From: a virus
Virus record (IMG/VR): IMGVR_UViG_3300029319_000412
Span: 1 to 26,470 of that record
Reading direction: 5' to 3' (one strand)
Length of the DNA stretch: 26,470 nt
Numbering within the stretch: the stretch's first letter is position 1; each line of letters starts with the position of its first letter. Positions 1-7,520 of this stretch are shown in pieces. The position numbers and the translations under genes are program-made. The notes beneath the pieces are model-generated. The model had not been told where the DNA came from, did no database searches, and saw nothing but the letters and a program-made list of their open reading frames with translations.

Positions 1-384
1 GCACAAGAGGGAGTTATAACTGAAATACAGAAAGGGCAACAAGCACCCTTTACTGGTGTCCTAATGGATGCCAAAGCAGCAGCCAAAGTTCTAACAGAGC
101 AGAAATACACCGCAGAAGAGTGTAGGCTGGAAATGGATAGAGAGATAGAAATATTAAAAGCCAAGTTAGAACTAGATCTCAAAATCAGTGAGATCAAACT
201 AAGCTCGGCAACCGACAAATACACAAATCTTCTCAATATAAAAGACGAGGAGAACAAGCGACTGCAAGAACTAGCGCTAGAAAGACCAAATGATAACAGC
301 CATTGGTGGCTTGCCGGTGGTGTGCTTGGTGGTATAGTTCTTTCCATAGCAGTCTTTGCAGTCGCCGTGGAGATCAAGGACTAA
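1..384 (+). CDS. Coiled-coil protein with C-terminal membrane anchor (5' partial)
   Basis: The frame is open from the first base, so the gene starts upstream; the ATG at 64 is only an internal methionine. The visible part begins AQEGVITEIQKGQQAPFTGV. This resembles phage proteins in which a signal peptide is followed by a G-x-x-APF-x-G-V-L motif, but the signal peptide lies outside the window. The middle is a charged, Lys/Glu-rich helix likely to form a coiled coil. The C-terminus has one hydrophobic segment (WWLAGGVLGGIVLSIAVFAV) followed by a short charged tail. Proteins of this shape in phages may be spanin- or lysis-related, but I cannot assign a function. The stop overlaps the next start (TAATG), so the two genes are probably translationally coupled. 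Confidence 0.7.
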   Translation, partial: AQEGVITEIQKGQQAPFTGVLMDAKAAAKVLTEQKYTAEECRLEMDREIEILKAKLELDLKISEIKLSSATDKYTNLLNIKDEENKRLQELALERPNDNSHWWLAGGVLGGIVLSIAVFAVAVEIKD

Positions 385-1301
385 TGGCAGGTATCGGCAA
401 GTATAGTCACTCAAAACTTGTATCTATAATAAAACAAGTTCACACCAAAGAAGATGAAGACCATGGAGATCTTAATCCGGCTGGATCAAATACACATTTG
501 CAATTTAACAGTAATGGATCCTTTGGGGGGATATCCACTTTTACTTTTGATGGGACAGACCTGTCTGTAGCTGATGATGTTAAGTTAAAATTTGGAACCA
601 ACAGCGATTCTCACATAGAATACAATGAAAATGGCGACGACTTTTTAGTAATATCTGGCTCATCACAAGGCGTTGTTTTATCTGGGTCTACAATACAAAT
701 AGATGGAACGCTAGAGGGTGCTTCTCCACTTAAGATCGGTGGAGAGGTGCAATTTGTTGGCGGAGGTGGAGCAGCATTTAATTTTGGTCCAAATAACGAA
801 GCAAAAATACTCTTCCAAGACTCCCCAAGCAATGCTCTGGTAATATCAGGCAGTTCTGCCAATGGAGGACTGACTATATCGGGTTCATCTGTGAATATAG
901 GATGCTTCGTTGGCATCGGCGTTGGAGAGGGCAATGTAACACATGCCTTAACTTTGCCAAACAGCAGTGATGCTAGTGGACAAGCTAAAGCAAATGCCTT
1001 TTTTACATACTCTTCAAAAAGATACAAAAAGGATGTTGAGCCTCTTGAGTCTGCAATCAATACAATCAGTAAACTTCAGGGCGTATCATACAACTGGAAA
1101 GATACTGGAAAAAAAGACTTTGGATTTATTGCCGAGGATGTTGGAAAAGTAATACCAGAGATTGTGGAGTGGAGTGCGGATCCTCAATATGCCAATACAA
1201 TGGATTATACTAGAATTATTTCGTTTTTGGTTGAGGCTGTTAAAGAACAGCAAAATAAAATAGATCTTTTAGCTAAAAAGTTAGATAATCTTAGTATATA
1301 A
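384..1301 (+). CDS. Fibre-like protein with C-terminal S74 intramolecular chaperone domain
   Basis: The start is the ATG at 384 in the TAATG junction with the previous gene; the frame stays open further upstream, but the earlier ATG lies inside that gene. The product has 305 residues. Residues about 30-200 are Gly/Ser-rich with repeated ISGSS-type segments, typical of beta-structured trimeric fibres. Residues 210-305 resemble the endosialidase-type chaperone (peptidase S74): YSSKRYKKDV, a GVSYNWKDTGKKDFGFIAED block, an MDYTRIISFLVEAVKEQQ helix and a terminal coiled coil. In this family the domain trimerises the fibre and usually cuts itself off at an S-D site with a Lys five residues after the Ser. 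Here that site reads S210-S211 with K215, so the Asp is replaced. It could be a tail fibre, a head fibre or another appendage. Confidence 0.75.
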   Translation: MAGIGKYSHSKLVSIIKQVHTKEDEDHGDLNPAGSNTHLQFNSNGSFGGISTFTFDGTDLSVADDVKLKFGTNSDSHIEYNENGDDFLVISGSSQGVVLSGSTIQIDGTLEGASPLKIGGEVQFVGGGGAAFNFGPNNEAKILFQDSPSNALVISGSSANGGLTISGSSVNIGCFVGIGVGEGNVTHALTLPNSSDASGQAKANAFFTYSSKRYKKDVEPLESAINTISKLQGVSYNWKDTGKKDFGFIAEDVGKVIPEIVEWSADPQYANTMDYTRIISFLVEAVKEQQNKIDLLAKKLDNLSI

Positions 1302-1310
1302 TTGAATCAA

Positions 1311-1727
1311 ATGAAAAGCAAAGACTTAAATTATATCGCTAAATTAGAAAAGGCAATTGCTAACAAGTATGGTCAAGAGGCAATTCAGAATCCCAGATCT
1401 GGTTGGACAGAAGAAAAAGAACTTTCTTACCTAGATCAAATCAAAGAAAGATATAAAAAAGACACCAAACAAAGGGAAAGTACTGAAAAGATTCACAAAG
1501 ATGGTTTTTTCGTATCAAAAAAACTACTTACTAGAGACGAAGATCGTGTTTGTCCTGCTTGTTTTGAATATTCCTTTAATTTGAGGGACGATTTGTACAT
1601 GAGCAAGTACGACTGCTGCCACAAGTGTTACGTGCATTTTGTCGAAGGCAGAGAAAACCGCTGGATGGACATAGACCAAAGAGTAGAGTTTTTAGGAAAC
1701 TTTTATAAGGGGAAAGATAATGGCTAA
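1311..1727 (+). CDS. Small Cys-rich, possibly zinc-binding protein
   Basis: The product has 138 residues from the ATG at 1311; a TTG at 1302 is a weaker alternative and neither has a clear Shine-Dalgarno sequence. The N-terminal half is a charged helix. The C-terminal half has C81-P-A-C84 and C102-C-H-K-C106, spaced like a zinc ribbon, inside an aromatic-rich region (FEYSFNLRDDLYMSKYDCC). It overlaps the next gene by 8 nt. I do not recognise the family. Its place just before the packaging genes suggests a virion or morphogenesis role, but that is inference from position only. Confidence 0.6.
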   Translation: MKSKDLNYIAKLEKAIANKYGQEAIQNPRSGWTEEKELSYLDQIKERYKKDTKQRESTEKIHKDGFFVSKKLLTRDEDRVCPACFEYSFNLRDDLYMSKYDCCHKCYVHFVEGRENRWMDIDQRVEFLGNFYKGKDNG

Positions 1728-2220
1728 TATTTTAGATGTTGTTCAAACAATCCAAAACATAGTGGCGCAAAAAGGATATGACGGCGCACTCGGCGAAGAT
1801 GGTCAGCCTGTAAAGATGGGCTTGAGAAGAGAGGTGGATAATGTTGTAACAGACAGTAGGCTCGTGGATGGATTTAAAGTCCGGTTTCAGGGCAACAAGA
1901 TGATCTTAAGCTATTCCACAGAGTGCAATATTAAAAATGTTGCTGATCCGAAATTTGAGTCTAAGGTCAACCAAAAAATCGCAGATATTGTGTCTTTCCT
2001 CAAAAAAGAATATAGATCTGCTGCTGGCAAAAACCTTTCTCTAGTTCAAGAGGGTGAAACAGATATTCTTGTGCAGAAAATGTCAAATATTAGAACTTGG
2101 TACCAAACATCTTCTATCTATAGACTTGGTGGAGTTCCGGGTCTCGGCGAAGAGGAGACCCTCCCCCCACAACAGCGCTTGGAGGAGAGTATCAAAAACT
2201 GGATTAAGGCTTCAAGATAG
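1720..2220 (+). CDS. Unknown protein upstream of terminase
   Basis: The product has 166 residues and a good ribosome site (AAGGGGAAAG before the ATG). It looks like a compact alpha/beta protein. A beta-rich part contains DGFKVRFQGNKMILSY. It is followed by a helix (IADIVSFLKKEYR), then NIRTWYQTSSIYRLGG and an acidic C-terminus. Similar small proteins sit next to terminase genes in marine T4-like phages and are usually left as virion or hypothetical proteins. Its length matches T4 small terminase gp16 (164 residues) and it lies directly before the large subunit, but I see none of the helical pattern expected of gp16, so a terminase-small role is only a possibility. Confidence 0.6.
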   Translation: MANILDVVQTIQNIVAQKGYDGALGEDGQPVKMGLRREVDNVVTDSRLVDGFKVRFQGNKMILSYSTECNIKNVADPKFESKVNQKIADIVSFLKKEYRSAAGKNLSLVQEGETDILVQKMSNIRTWYQTSSIYRLGGVPGLGEEETLPPQQRLEESIKNWIKASR

Positions 2221-2229
2221 TGAAGGTAA

Positions 2230-3804
2230 ATGTCATATCAATTAACAAAAAAAGAGAAACTCAAAGAAATTGTTAAGTGTGGCAAAAACCCGTCCTACTT
2301 CATAAACAACTATACCAAGATTTCACACCCTATCAGGGGACAAATTCCTTTTAGAACTTATGACTTTCAAGATCAATTATTGGAGGATTTTAATAATTAT
2401 CGCTTCAATGTTATTTTGAAAGCAAGGCAATTGGGTATTTCAACAATTACTGCTGGTTATGTTTCTTGGATGATGTTATTCCACAAGGATAAAAACATTC
2501 TTGTTATGGCAACCAAGTTTCAAACAGCAGCAAACTTGGTAAAAAAAGTCAAATCCATAATGAAAAACCTACCAGAGTGGATGCAAATTGCCAATATTTC
2601 AATTGATAATAGAACTTCGTTTGAATTAAATAATGGTTCACAGATTAAGGCCTCTACGACATCTGGTGATGCAGGTCGTTCGGAAGCTTTGTCTCTTCTC
2701 GTTATTGACGAGGCTGCTCATGTCGAAGGGCTTGATGAACTTTGGACTGGCTTGTATCCAACGCTCTCAACTGGTGGTCGATGCATTGCTCTATCTACCC
2801 CAAATGGTGTTGGAAATTGGTTTCATCAAACCTATATTGATGCCGCATCTGGTGTAAATGATTTTTACCCTACAAATTTACCTTGGGATGTCCACCCAGA
2901 CAGAGATGATGCTTGGTTTGAGGAAGAGACCAAAAACATGTCTCAAAGACAGATTGCACAAGAATATCAATGCAACTTTAATGCTTCTGGGGAAACGGTT
3001 ATCCACACAGACGATATGGCAAGGATAAAGGACCAATTGATAGATCCGGTCTACAAGACAGGTTTTGACAGAAATTTTTGGATTTGGGAAAAATACAACC
3101 CTGAGTGCAGTTATCTTTTAGTGGCAGATGTCTCTAGGGGAGATGACAAGGACTTTTCTGTTTTTCATATCTTTAAGCTAGAGACGATGGAAATCGTCGC
3201 AGAATACAAATCAAAAATCACACCAGATCTTTTCGCAAACTTATTAAATGATGTTGGCAGAGAGTTTGGCAATTGTTTAATGGTAGTAGAGAACAATTCA
3301 GTTGGCTATGCTGTACTTGAAAAACTAAGAGACATGGCTTATCCAAACTTGTATTATTCTGTTAAATCCACACACGAGTATGTTGAGCAGCATTTGGGCG
3401 AGAATATGAACAATGCCGTTGCTGGTTTTTCTACCACATCTAAGACCAGACCTTTGATTGTGGCGAAAATGGAAGAATTCATTAGAAATAAACTAGTTAC
3501 AATATATTCCACCAGACTATTTAGTGAGTTAGAGACATTTGTCTGGCATAATGGTCGTCCTCAAGCCATGCGTATGTATAATGACGACCTTGTAATGGCT
3601 TTTGCGATTGGGTGCTGGGTAAGGGACACGGCACTAGAAGTAAACGAGCGTGATGTTGAATATGCGAAAGCATTTTTGGGAGCAATTACGACTTCTAGGA
3701 GAGAGTTAAATACAGCAATTCCGGGTCAAATAGGCTATAAACCTATCACAAAAAGTGATAAGATAAGAGAACAACAACAATTTGGATGGATAATAAAGGG
3801 ATAA
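2230..3804 (+). CDS. Terminase large subunit (gp17-like packaging ATPase/nuclease)
   Basis: This 524-residue motor protein pumps DNA into the prohead and cuts the concatemer. The ATPase part has a Q-motif-like YDFQDQ near residue 44, a Walker A-like loop KARQLGIST (residues 64-72), Walker B LLVIDEAAH (156-164, catalytic E161) and coupling motif ALSTPNG (187-193). The nuclease part shows LLVADVSRGDD (D300), VVENNSVG (E354) and YNDDLVMAFA (D452/D453), matching the three acidic clusters of the RNase H-like nuclease. T4 gp17 is longer (610 residues). The usual Walker A lysine is replaced by isoleucine (LGIST for T4 LGKTT). The start follows GAAGG with good spacing. It is followed 3 nt later by the portal gene. 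Confidence 0.95.
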   Translation: MSYQLTKKEKLKEIVKCGKNPSYFINNYTKISHPIRGQIPFRTYDFQDQLLEDFNNYRFNVILKARQLGISTITAGYVSWMMLFHKDKNILVMATKFQTAANLVKKVKSIMKNLPEWMQIANISIDNRTSFELNNGSQIKASTTSGDAGRSEALSLLVIDEAAHVEGLDELWTGLYPTLSTGGRCIALSTPNGVGNWFHQTYIDAASGVNDFYPTNLPWDVHPDRDDAWFEEETKNMSQRQIAQEYQCNFNASGETVIHTDDMARIKDQLIDPVYKTGFDRNFWIWEKYNPECSYLLVADVSRGDDKDFSVFHIFKLETMEIVAEYKSKITPDLFANLLNDVGREFGNCLMVVENNSVGYAVLEKLRDMAYPNLYYSVKSTHEYVEQHLGENMNNAVAGFSTTSKTRPLIVAKMEEFIRNKLVTIYSTRLFSELETFVWHNGRPQAMRMYNDDLVMAFAIGCWVRDTALEVNERDVEYAKAFLGAITTSRRELNTAIPGQIGYKPITKSDKIREQQQFGWIIKG

Positions 3805-3807
3805 GAA

Positions 3808-5778
3808 ATGGCAGATAGAAAACAAAATCCTAGAAATCAAGCATCACCACTTTTCAGAAGATTAACAAGACTATTTTCAGGTCCTTTGGTAAACTACGAC
3901 GCTCAGATTGTCGTAAGAAATTCAAGGACAGATTCCGATAAGTTTGCGTCAAAGTTTACATCAGCTTCAGGTCAGCAGTTTAAGAAATCTGCTTATAATC
4001 CTTTCTCAAATATGACAACTGCTGTTATGGCGAATGTGTCAAGGAGCCAAAGATACATTGACTTTGACCAAATGGAGTACGAGCCAATTATTGCTTCTGC
4101 TTTGGATATTTATGCAGATGAGATGACAACTTCTTCTCATTTAAACCCTCTTCTAAGGATTCATTGTCCAAACGAAGAAATTAAACTTATTTTAAATTCT
4201 CTTTATTACAATGTTTTAAATGTTGAACATAATCTTTTTAACTGGTGCAGAACAATGTGCAAGTTTGGAGATTTTATGCTTTATTTGGATATTGAAGAAG
4301 AGCAGGGGGTGACAAATGCTATTGGGTTGCCAACAAGAGAAGTGGAAAGACTTGAGGGCGAAGACAAGACGAACCCAAATTATATACAATACCAGTGGAA
4401 CTCTGCTGGTATGACATTTGAAAACTGGCAAATTGCTCATTTCCGTGTCCTTGGTAATGACAAATACGCACCATATGGGACCTCTGTATTAGATCCTGCA
4501 AGAAGAATTTTCAGACAGCTTTCTCTTTTGGAAGATGCGATGATGTCTTATAGAATTGTCCGCTCACCAGAGCGCCGCGTGTTCTATGTTGATGTCGGGG
4601 GAATCAATCCAAATGAAGTAGAACAATATATGCAGAAAGTGGTGACGCAAATGAAGCGCAATCAGGTTGTTGACTCAAGTACTGGACGTGTAGATCTTCG
4701 CTACAACCCCCTCTCCGTAGATGAAGACTATTTCATTCCAGTTCGTGGTGGTCAGCAATCAACCAAGATAGAAAGCCTTGCCGGAGGGCAATATACAGGT
4801 GACATCGACGATGTTAAATATTTAAAAGACAAACTATTTTCAGCACTTAAAATCCCACAATCTTACCTTTTTCGAGGCGAGGGGGCTGCTGAAGACCAAA
4901 CCACATTGGCTCAAAAGGACATTCGTTTCGCAAGAACAATTCAAAGATTGCAGAGAGTTGTTATTAGCGAGCTAGAAAAGATTGGAATTATTCACCTTTA
5001 TACACTTGGGTATAGGGGAAATGACCTTATTTCTTTTAAAATGTCGTTGAATAATCCTTCAAAAATTGCAGAATTGCAAGAACTTGAGCAATGGAGAACA
5101 AAATTTGATGTTGCTAATGCCGCAGCAGAAGGGTACTTCTCCAAGCGTTGGATCGCTAAGAACCTTTTCAATGTTTCAGAAGAAGAATTCTTGCGAAATC
5201 AAAGAGAAATTGCTTACGACAAGCTTATGTTAGCTCAGTACGATGTCCTCGATGCTGATGCTGGAACTGGAGGCGGAGCAGGGGGCGGTCTCGGAGGTGA
5301 TCTCCTTGGCGGCGAAGGCGAACAAGGCGGACTTGATGACCTTCTTGGTGGAGAAGAAACACCAGAAACACCAGAAACACCAGAGGCACCAGAAACACCA
5401 GAAACACCAGCTGAACCTGAAGGAAATCTCTTAGCAGTCCCCGGAAAAAGAGATGACGATGTTGTAAAAATGGCAAAGAGTGGTCCTATGGGCAAAGTGC
5501 ATACCACAACTAACAAATCAAAGGGAAAGTGGTATGAGCCAAGAGATGACCAGTCAGGCAAAAGAGCCGTGGCAAGATCTATGAAATCTATGGCAGGTAT
5601 GCGAGGAATTACGGGCGTACCAAAGGGCTATAAAGATATGAATAGGCTCTCAAGGGGTGTTTATACTGAAGAGCAATCTAATTATGATATACAAGAGCAG
5701 CAAATTTTAGATCAGAACACTAAAATTAAAAGTTTGATTACAGAGTTGGAGAACAAAAAAGATGTCAAGCAAAATTAA
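3808..5778 (+). CDS. Portal vertex protein (gp20-like) with long C-terminal tail
   Basis: The dodecameric portal forms the vertex through which DNA enters and to which the neck attaches. Recognisable gp20 features are IIASALDIYADE near residue 94, RIVRSPERRVFYVDVGG near 250, the long helix with KYLKDKLFSALKIPQSYLFRGEG near 345-370, and the following LAQKDIRFARTIQRLQ helix. At 656 residues it exceeds T4 gp20 (524). The extra length is a Gly-rich linker near residues 488-512, six E-T/A-P repeats (517-534) and a basic tail of about 120 residues ending in a helix. The tail is unlike T4 and could bind the scaffold or be trimmed by the protease. It overlaps the next gene by 17 nt. Confidence 0.93.
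   Translation: MADRKQNPRNQASPLFRRLTRLFSGPLVNYDAQIVVRNSRTDSDKFASKFTSASGQQFKKSAYNPFSNMTTAVMANVSRSQRYIDFDQMEYEPIIASALDIYADEMTTSSHLNPLLRIHCPNEEIKLILNSLYYNVLNVEHNLFNWCRTMCKFGDFMLYLDIEEEQGVTNAIGLPTREVERLEGEDKTNPNYIQYQWNSAGMTFENWQIAHFRVLGNDKYAPYGTSVLDPARRIFRQLSLLEDAMMSYRIVRSPERRVFYVDVGGINPNEVEQYMQKVVTQMKRNQVVDSSTGRVDLRYNPLSVDEDYFIPVRGGQQSTKIESLAGGQYTGDIDDVKYLKDKLFSALKIPQSYLFRGEGAAEDQTTLAQKDIRFARTIQRLQRVVISELEKIGIIHLYTLGYRGNDLISFKMSLNNPSKIAELQELEQWRTKFDVANAAAEGYFSKRWIAKNLFNVSEEEFLRNQREIAYDKLMLAQYDVLDADAGTGGGAGGGLGGDLLGGEGEQGGLDDLLGGEETPETPETPEAPETPETPAEPEGNLLAVPGKRDDDVVKMAKSGPMGKVHTTTNKSKGKWYEPRDDQSGKRAVARSMKSMAGMRGITGVPKGYKDMNRLSRGVYTEEQSNYDIQEQQILDQNTKIKSLITELENKKDVKQN
5356..5409 (+). repeat. Six tandem 9-bp repeats inside portal gene
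   Basis: Six copies of GAAACACCA lie in tandem (the fourth reads GAGGCACCA), each coding Glu-Thr/Ala-Pro. They lie in frame and form a flexible acidic hinge between the portal core and its extra C-terminal segment. Such short repeats can change copy number by replication slippage. Confidence 0.9.
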
Positions 5779-6574
5779 ACACAATAAGAAAAGAAATACC
5801 GCTTTTCTTTACGAAGCATTGGTTAGAGAATTAACTAAAGCAAGTCTTAAAAAGGACGCAGCAAGAAAAAATACCATTGTTTCTATTTTAAAAGAGTTTT
5901 TCACAAATGGAAAGCCTTTAGCAAGAGAACTTAAGATATATCAGAACATTATGGCAACAAAAGTTGAAGATAAAAGGTTGGCAGAAAAAATCATCTTTGA
6001 GTCAAGGCTTGAAAGAAGTGCTTTAGATGAGAAAACCTTGTTTAATGAGCAAAGCACATTGATCTCTAGGATCAATAAAGAACTTTCACAAGAAGTTTAT
6101 TCTAATTTTGTTCCAAATTACAAAAGTTTGGCAACATTGCATCAAATTTTTAACAATCCTAAAGTAGAGGCGAAATCAAGGGTATTGCTTGAAGAAACTG
6201 TTATTGAAGAAATGACAAAATTAACTGAACAAAAGCAAACAAAGATGGATCACATCGATGGGGTTGTTTACAAAACTTTCACCAAGAAGTTTAACGACAC
6301 ATACGAAGAATTAAACGAAAGACAAAAAATTCTTCTAAAGACATATATCGGATCTGTTGGTGGTGATTTAGAAATGAAGATTTTTATTGATGAAGAATTG
6401 GATACACTTAGGGCAGAAATTTTAGAATCAACAGAATTAGAGATCTTCCCAGAAAAGAAAGAAGAAATTTTAAATTTGCTGGAAACATTCAGCCAAAAAG
6501 ACATCGATCAGCAAGACTTAGTAAAAATTATGAAAATTCAGCAATTGGTAGAGGAATGCAAAAAAGATGATTAA
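5762..6574 (+). CDS. Unknown helical protein, candidate prohead core protein
   Basis: The product has 270 residues and is almost entirely helical and charged (Lys and Glu rich), with no Cys, signal peptide or membrane segment. It starts inside the portal gene. No enzymatic motif is visible. T4 keeps its small core proteins gp67 and gp68 between portal and protease; this gene holds the same place and has a scaffold-like composition, so a core role is plausible, but I see no sequence match. It overlaps the next gene by 8 nt. Confidence 0.65.
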   Translation: MSSKIKHNKKRNTAFLYEALVRELTKASLKKDAARKNTIVSILKEFFTNGKPLARELKIYQNIMATKVEDKRLAEKIIFESRLERSALDEKTLFNEQSTLISRINKELSQEVYSNFVPNYKSLATLHQIFNNPKVEAKSRVLLEETVIEEMTKLTEQKQTKMDHIDGVVYKTFTKKFNDTYEELNERQKILLKTYIGSVGGDLEMKIFIDEELDTLRAEILESTELEIFPEKKEEILNLLETFSQKDIDQQDLVKIMKIQQLVEECKKDD

Positions 6575-7106
6575 AATAAGAGTAGGAACATCGCCCGAAT
6601 ACTTGCAAGAATACATTGAGACCTTAGATATGAAAAAGTCTCTTGGTGGACATTTTATGATTTTCAACCATAAAGATATGAATGTGGTTGTTAAGGTTAA
6701 AGAAAGAAAAATTGTTGCTTATAGTAAGAGCAATTTTAGCGACATTGTTTACAACACACAAAACAGGTTTTTTAACTATCTTGTAGAGCACGGCGTTGTT
6801 GAACCAGAAACAATTCGTGGTTCAAATGTATTTGGGTCTCTACTAGCAGAATACCCAGAGAACAAGGAGATAAAAAACTTATCTGAAGTTGTCCTTTATA
6901 ACATCGCTCTTTTTATGATAGAAGAGTTAGAGTATATGGAAAATATGAAGAAATTAGAAATTGAAAGGGAAGAGGAATTACTTGAGCCTTCTGATAAGAA
7001 TTCAACTGAGCTTGGTGAGGTGCCACAAGAAACAACAAAAGGCTCGATGCAGCCATACTATCCGGGCTATTCATACGGCTTGGCAGGGATTTATAGGTAT
7101 GAATAA
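6567..7106 (+). CDS. Unknown protein, possible core or portal-associated factor
   Basis: The product has 179 residues. The N-terminal half looks folded alpha/beta (IKIRVGTSPEYLQEYIETLD, then a beta hairpin around NVVVKVKERKIVAYS). A helix follows near residues 110-140, and then a low-complexity acidic tail ending in a Tyr/Gly/Pro-rich stretch (YYPGYSYGLAGIYRY). The tail suggests a disordered binding peptide. It has a coupled start inside the previous gene and a TAATG junction with the next one. No family is recognised. Confidence 0.6.
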   Translation: MIKIRVGTSPEYLQEYIETLDMKKSLGGHFMIFNHKDMNVVVKVKERKIVAYSKSNFSDIVYNTQNRFFNYLVEHGVVEPETIRGSNVFGSLLAEYPENKEIKNLSEVVLYNIALFMIEELEYMENMKKLEIEREEELLEPSDKNSTELGEVPQETTKGSMQPYYPGYSYGLAGIYRYE

Positions 7107-7420
7107 TGGATCTATTATACTTCATTCTTGCCTCTTGGGGCATGACTCAAATCTTAGTTTACGGAACAATTTTTGAAAATCAACGCGATTGGATTATGGA
7201 AAAATCTGATTGGCTTGGAACACTTATCCACTGTCCTATGTGCACAGGTTTTTGGGTTGGTGTTTTTTTGTTTGGAATAAATGGGTTTACAGAACTATTT
7301 AATTTTGAGTATAATATCGCTAATTTGCTAATTTTGGGATGTATTTCGTCTGCGACATCATATGCCTTTAATGTAGTTGTTAGCGATAGTGGTATAAAAC
7401 TTAATCACATTAGTGAATAG
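7106..7420 (+). CDS. DUF1360-like small membrane protein
   Basis: The product has 104 residues and three likely membrane helices at about 4-22, 48-65 and 70-92. Between the first two lies HCPMCTGFWVG (C43, C46), the signature of the DUF1360 family of small phage and bacterial membrane proteins of unknown function. An inner-membrane protein inside a prohead operon is notable. In T4 the prohead is initiated at the inner membrane with help from the membrane protein gp40, and this protein could do something similar; that is inference. Its stop lies in the ribosome site (TAGGAG) of the short frame that follows. Confidence 0.75.
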   Translation: MDLLYFILASWGMTQILVYGTIFENQRDWIMEKSDWLGTLIHCPMCTGFWVGVFLFGINGFTELFNFEYNIANLLILGCISSATSYAFNVVVSDSGIKLNHISE

Positions 7421-7432
7421 GAGATTTTTAAA

Positions 7433-7486
7433 ATGACAGCAAAATGGAAACTACAGCCAGTTAGAAGATGTTGCAAGGGATCCTAA
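7433..7486 (+). other. Short reading frame upstream of protease; probable frame-broken leader
   Basis: A strong ribosome site (TAGGAG, ATG 10 nt further on) leads to a 17-codon frame starting MTAKWK and stopping at 7484. In the protease frame, the stretch 7443-7520 has no stop and reads like protein (NYSQLEDVARDPNSHGSRPF, then KEED) directly into the protease methionine. One indel near 7448-7452 would join MTAKWK to this stretch and add roughly 29 residues to the protease. The frame break may be real, programmed, or a sequencing or assembly error. A weak stem ACGGG/CCCGT lies at about 7492-7506. Confidence 0.5.
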
Positions 7487-7520
7487 CTCGCACGGGTCAC
7501 GCCCGTTTAAGGAAGAAGAC

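Noticed and set aside
303-383. Earlier ATG at 303 for the first fibre gene
   Set aside because: It lies inside the coding sequence of the membrane-anchored protein, has no ribosome site, and the TAATG start at 384 gives a sensible N-terminus.
5225-5561. Minus-strand open frames of 83 and 108 codons across the portal repeat
   Set aside because: They are low-complexity mirrors of the Gly-rich and E-T-P coding repeats and have no promoter or ribosome site.
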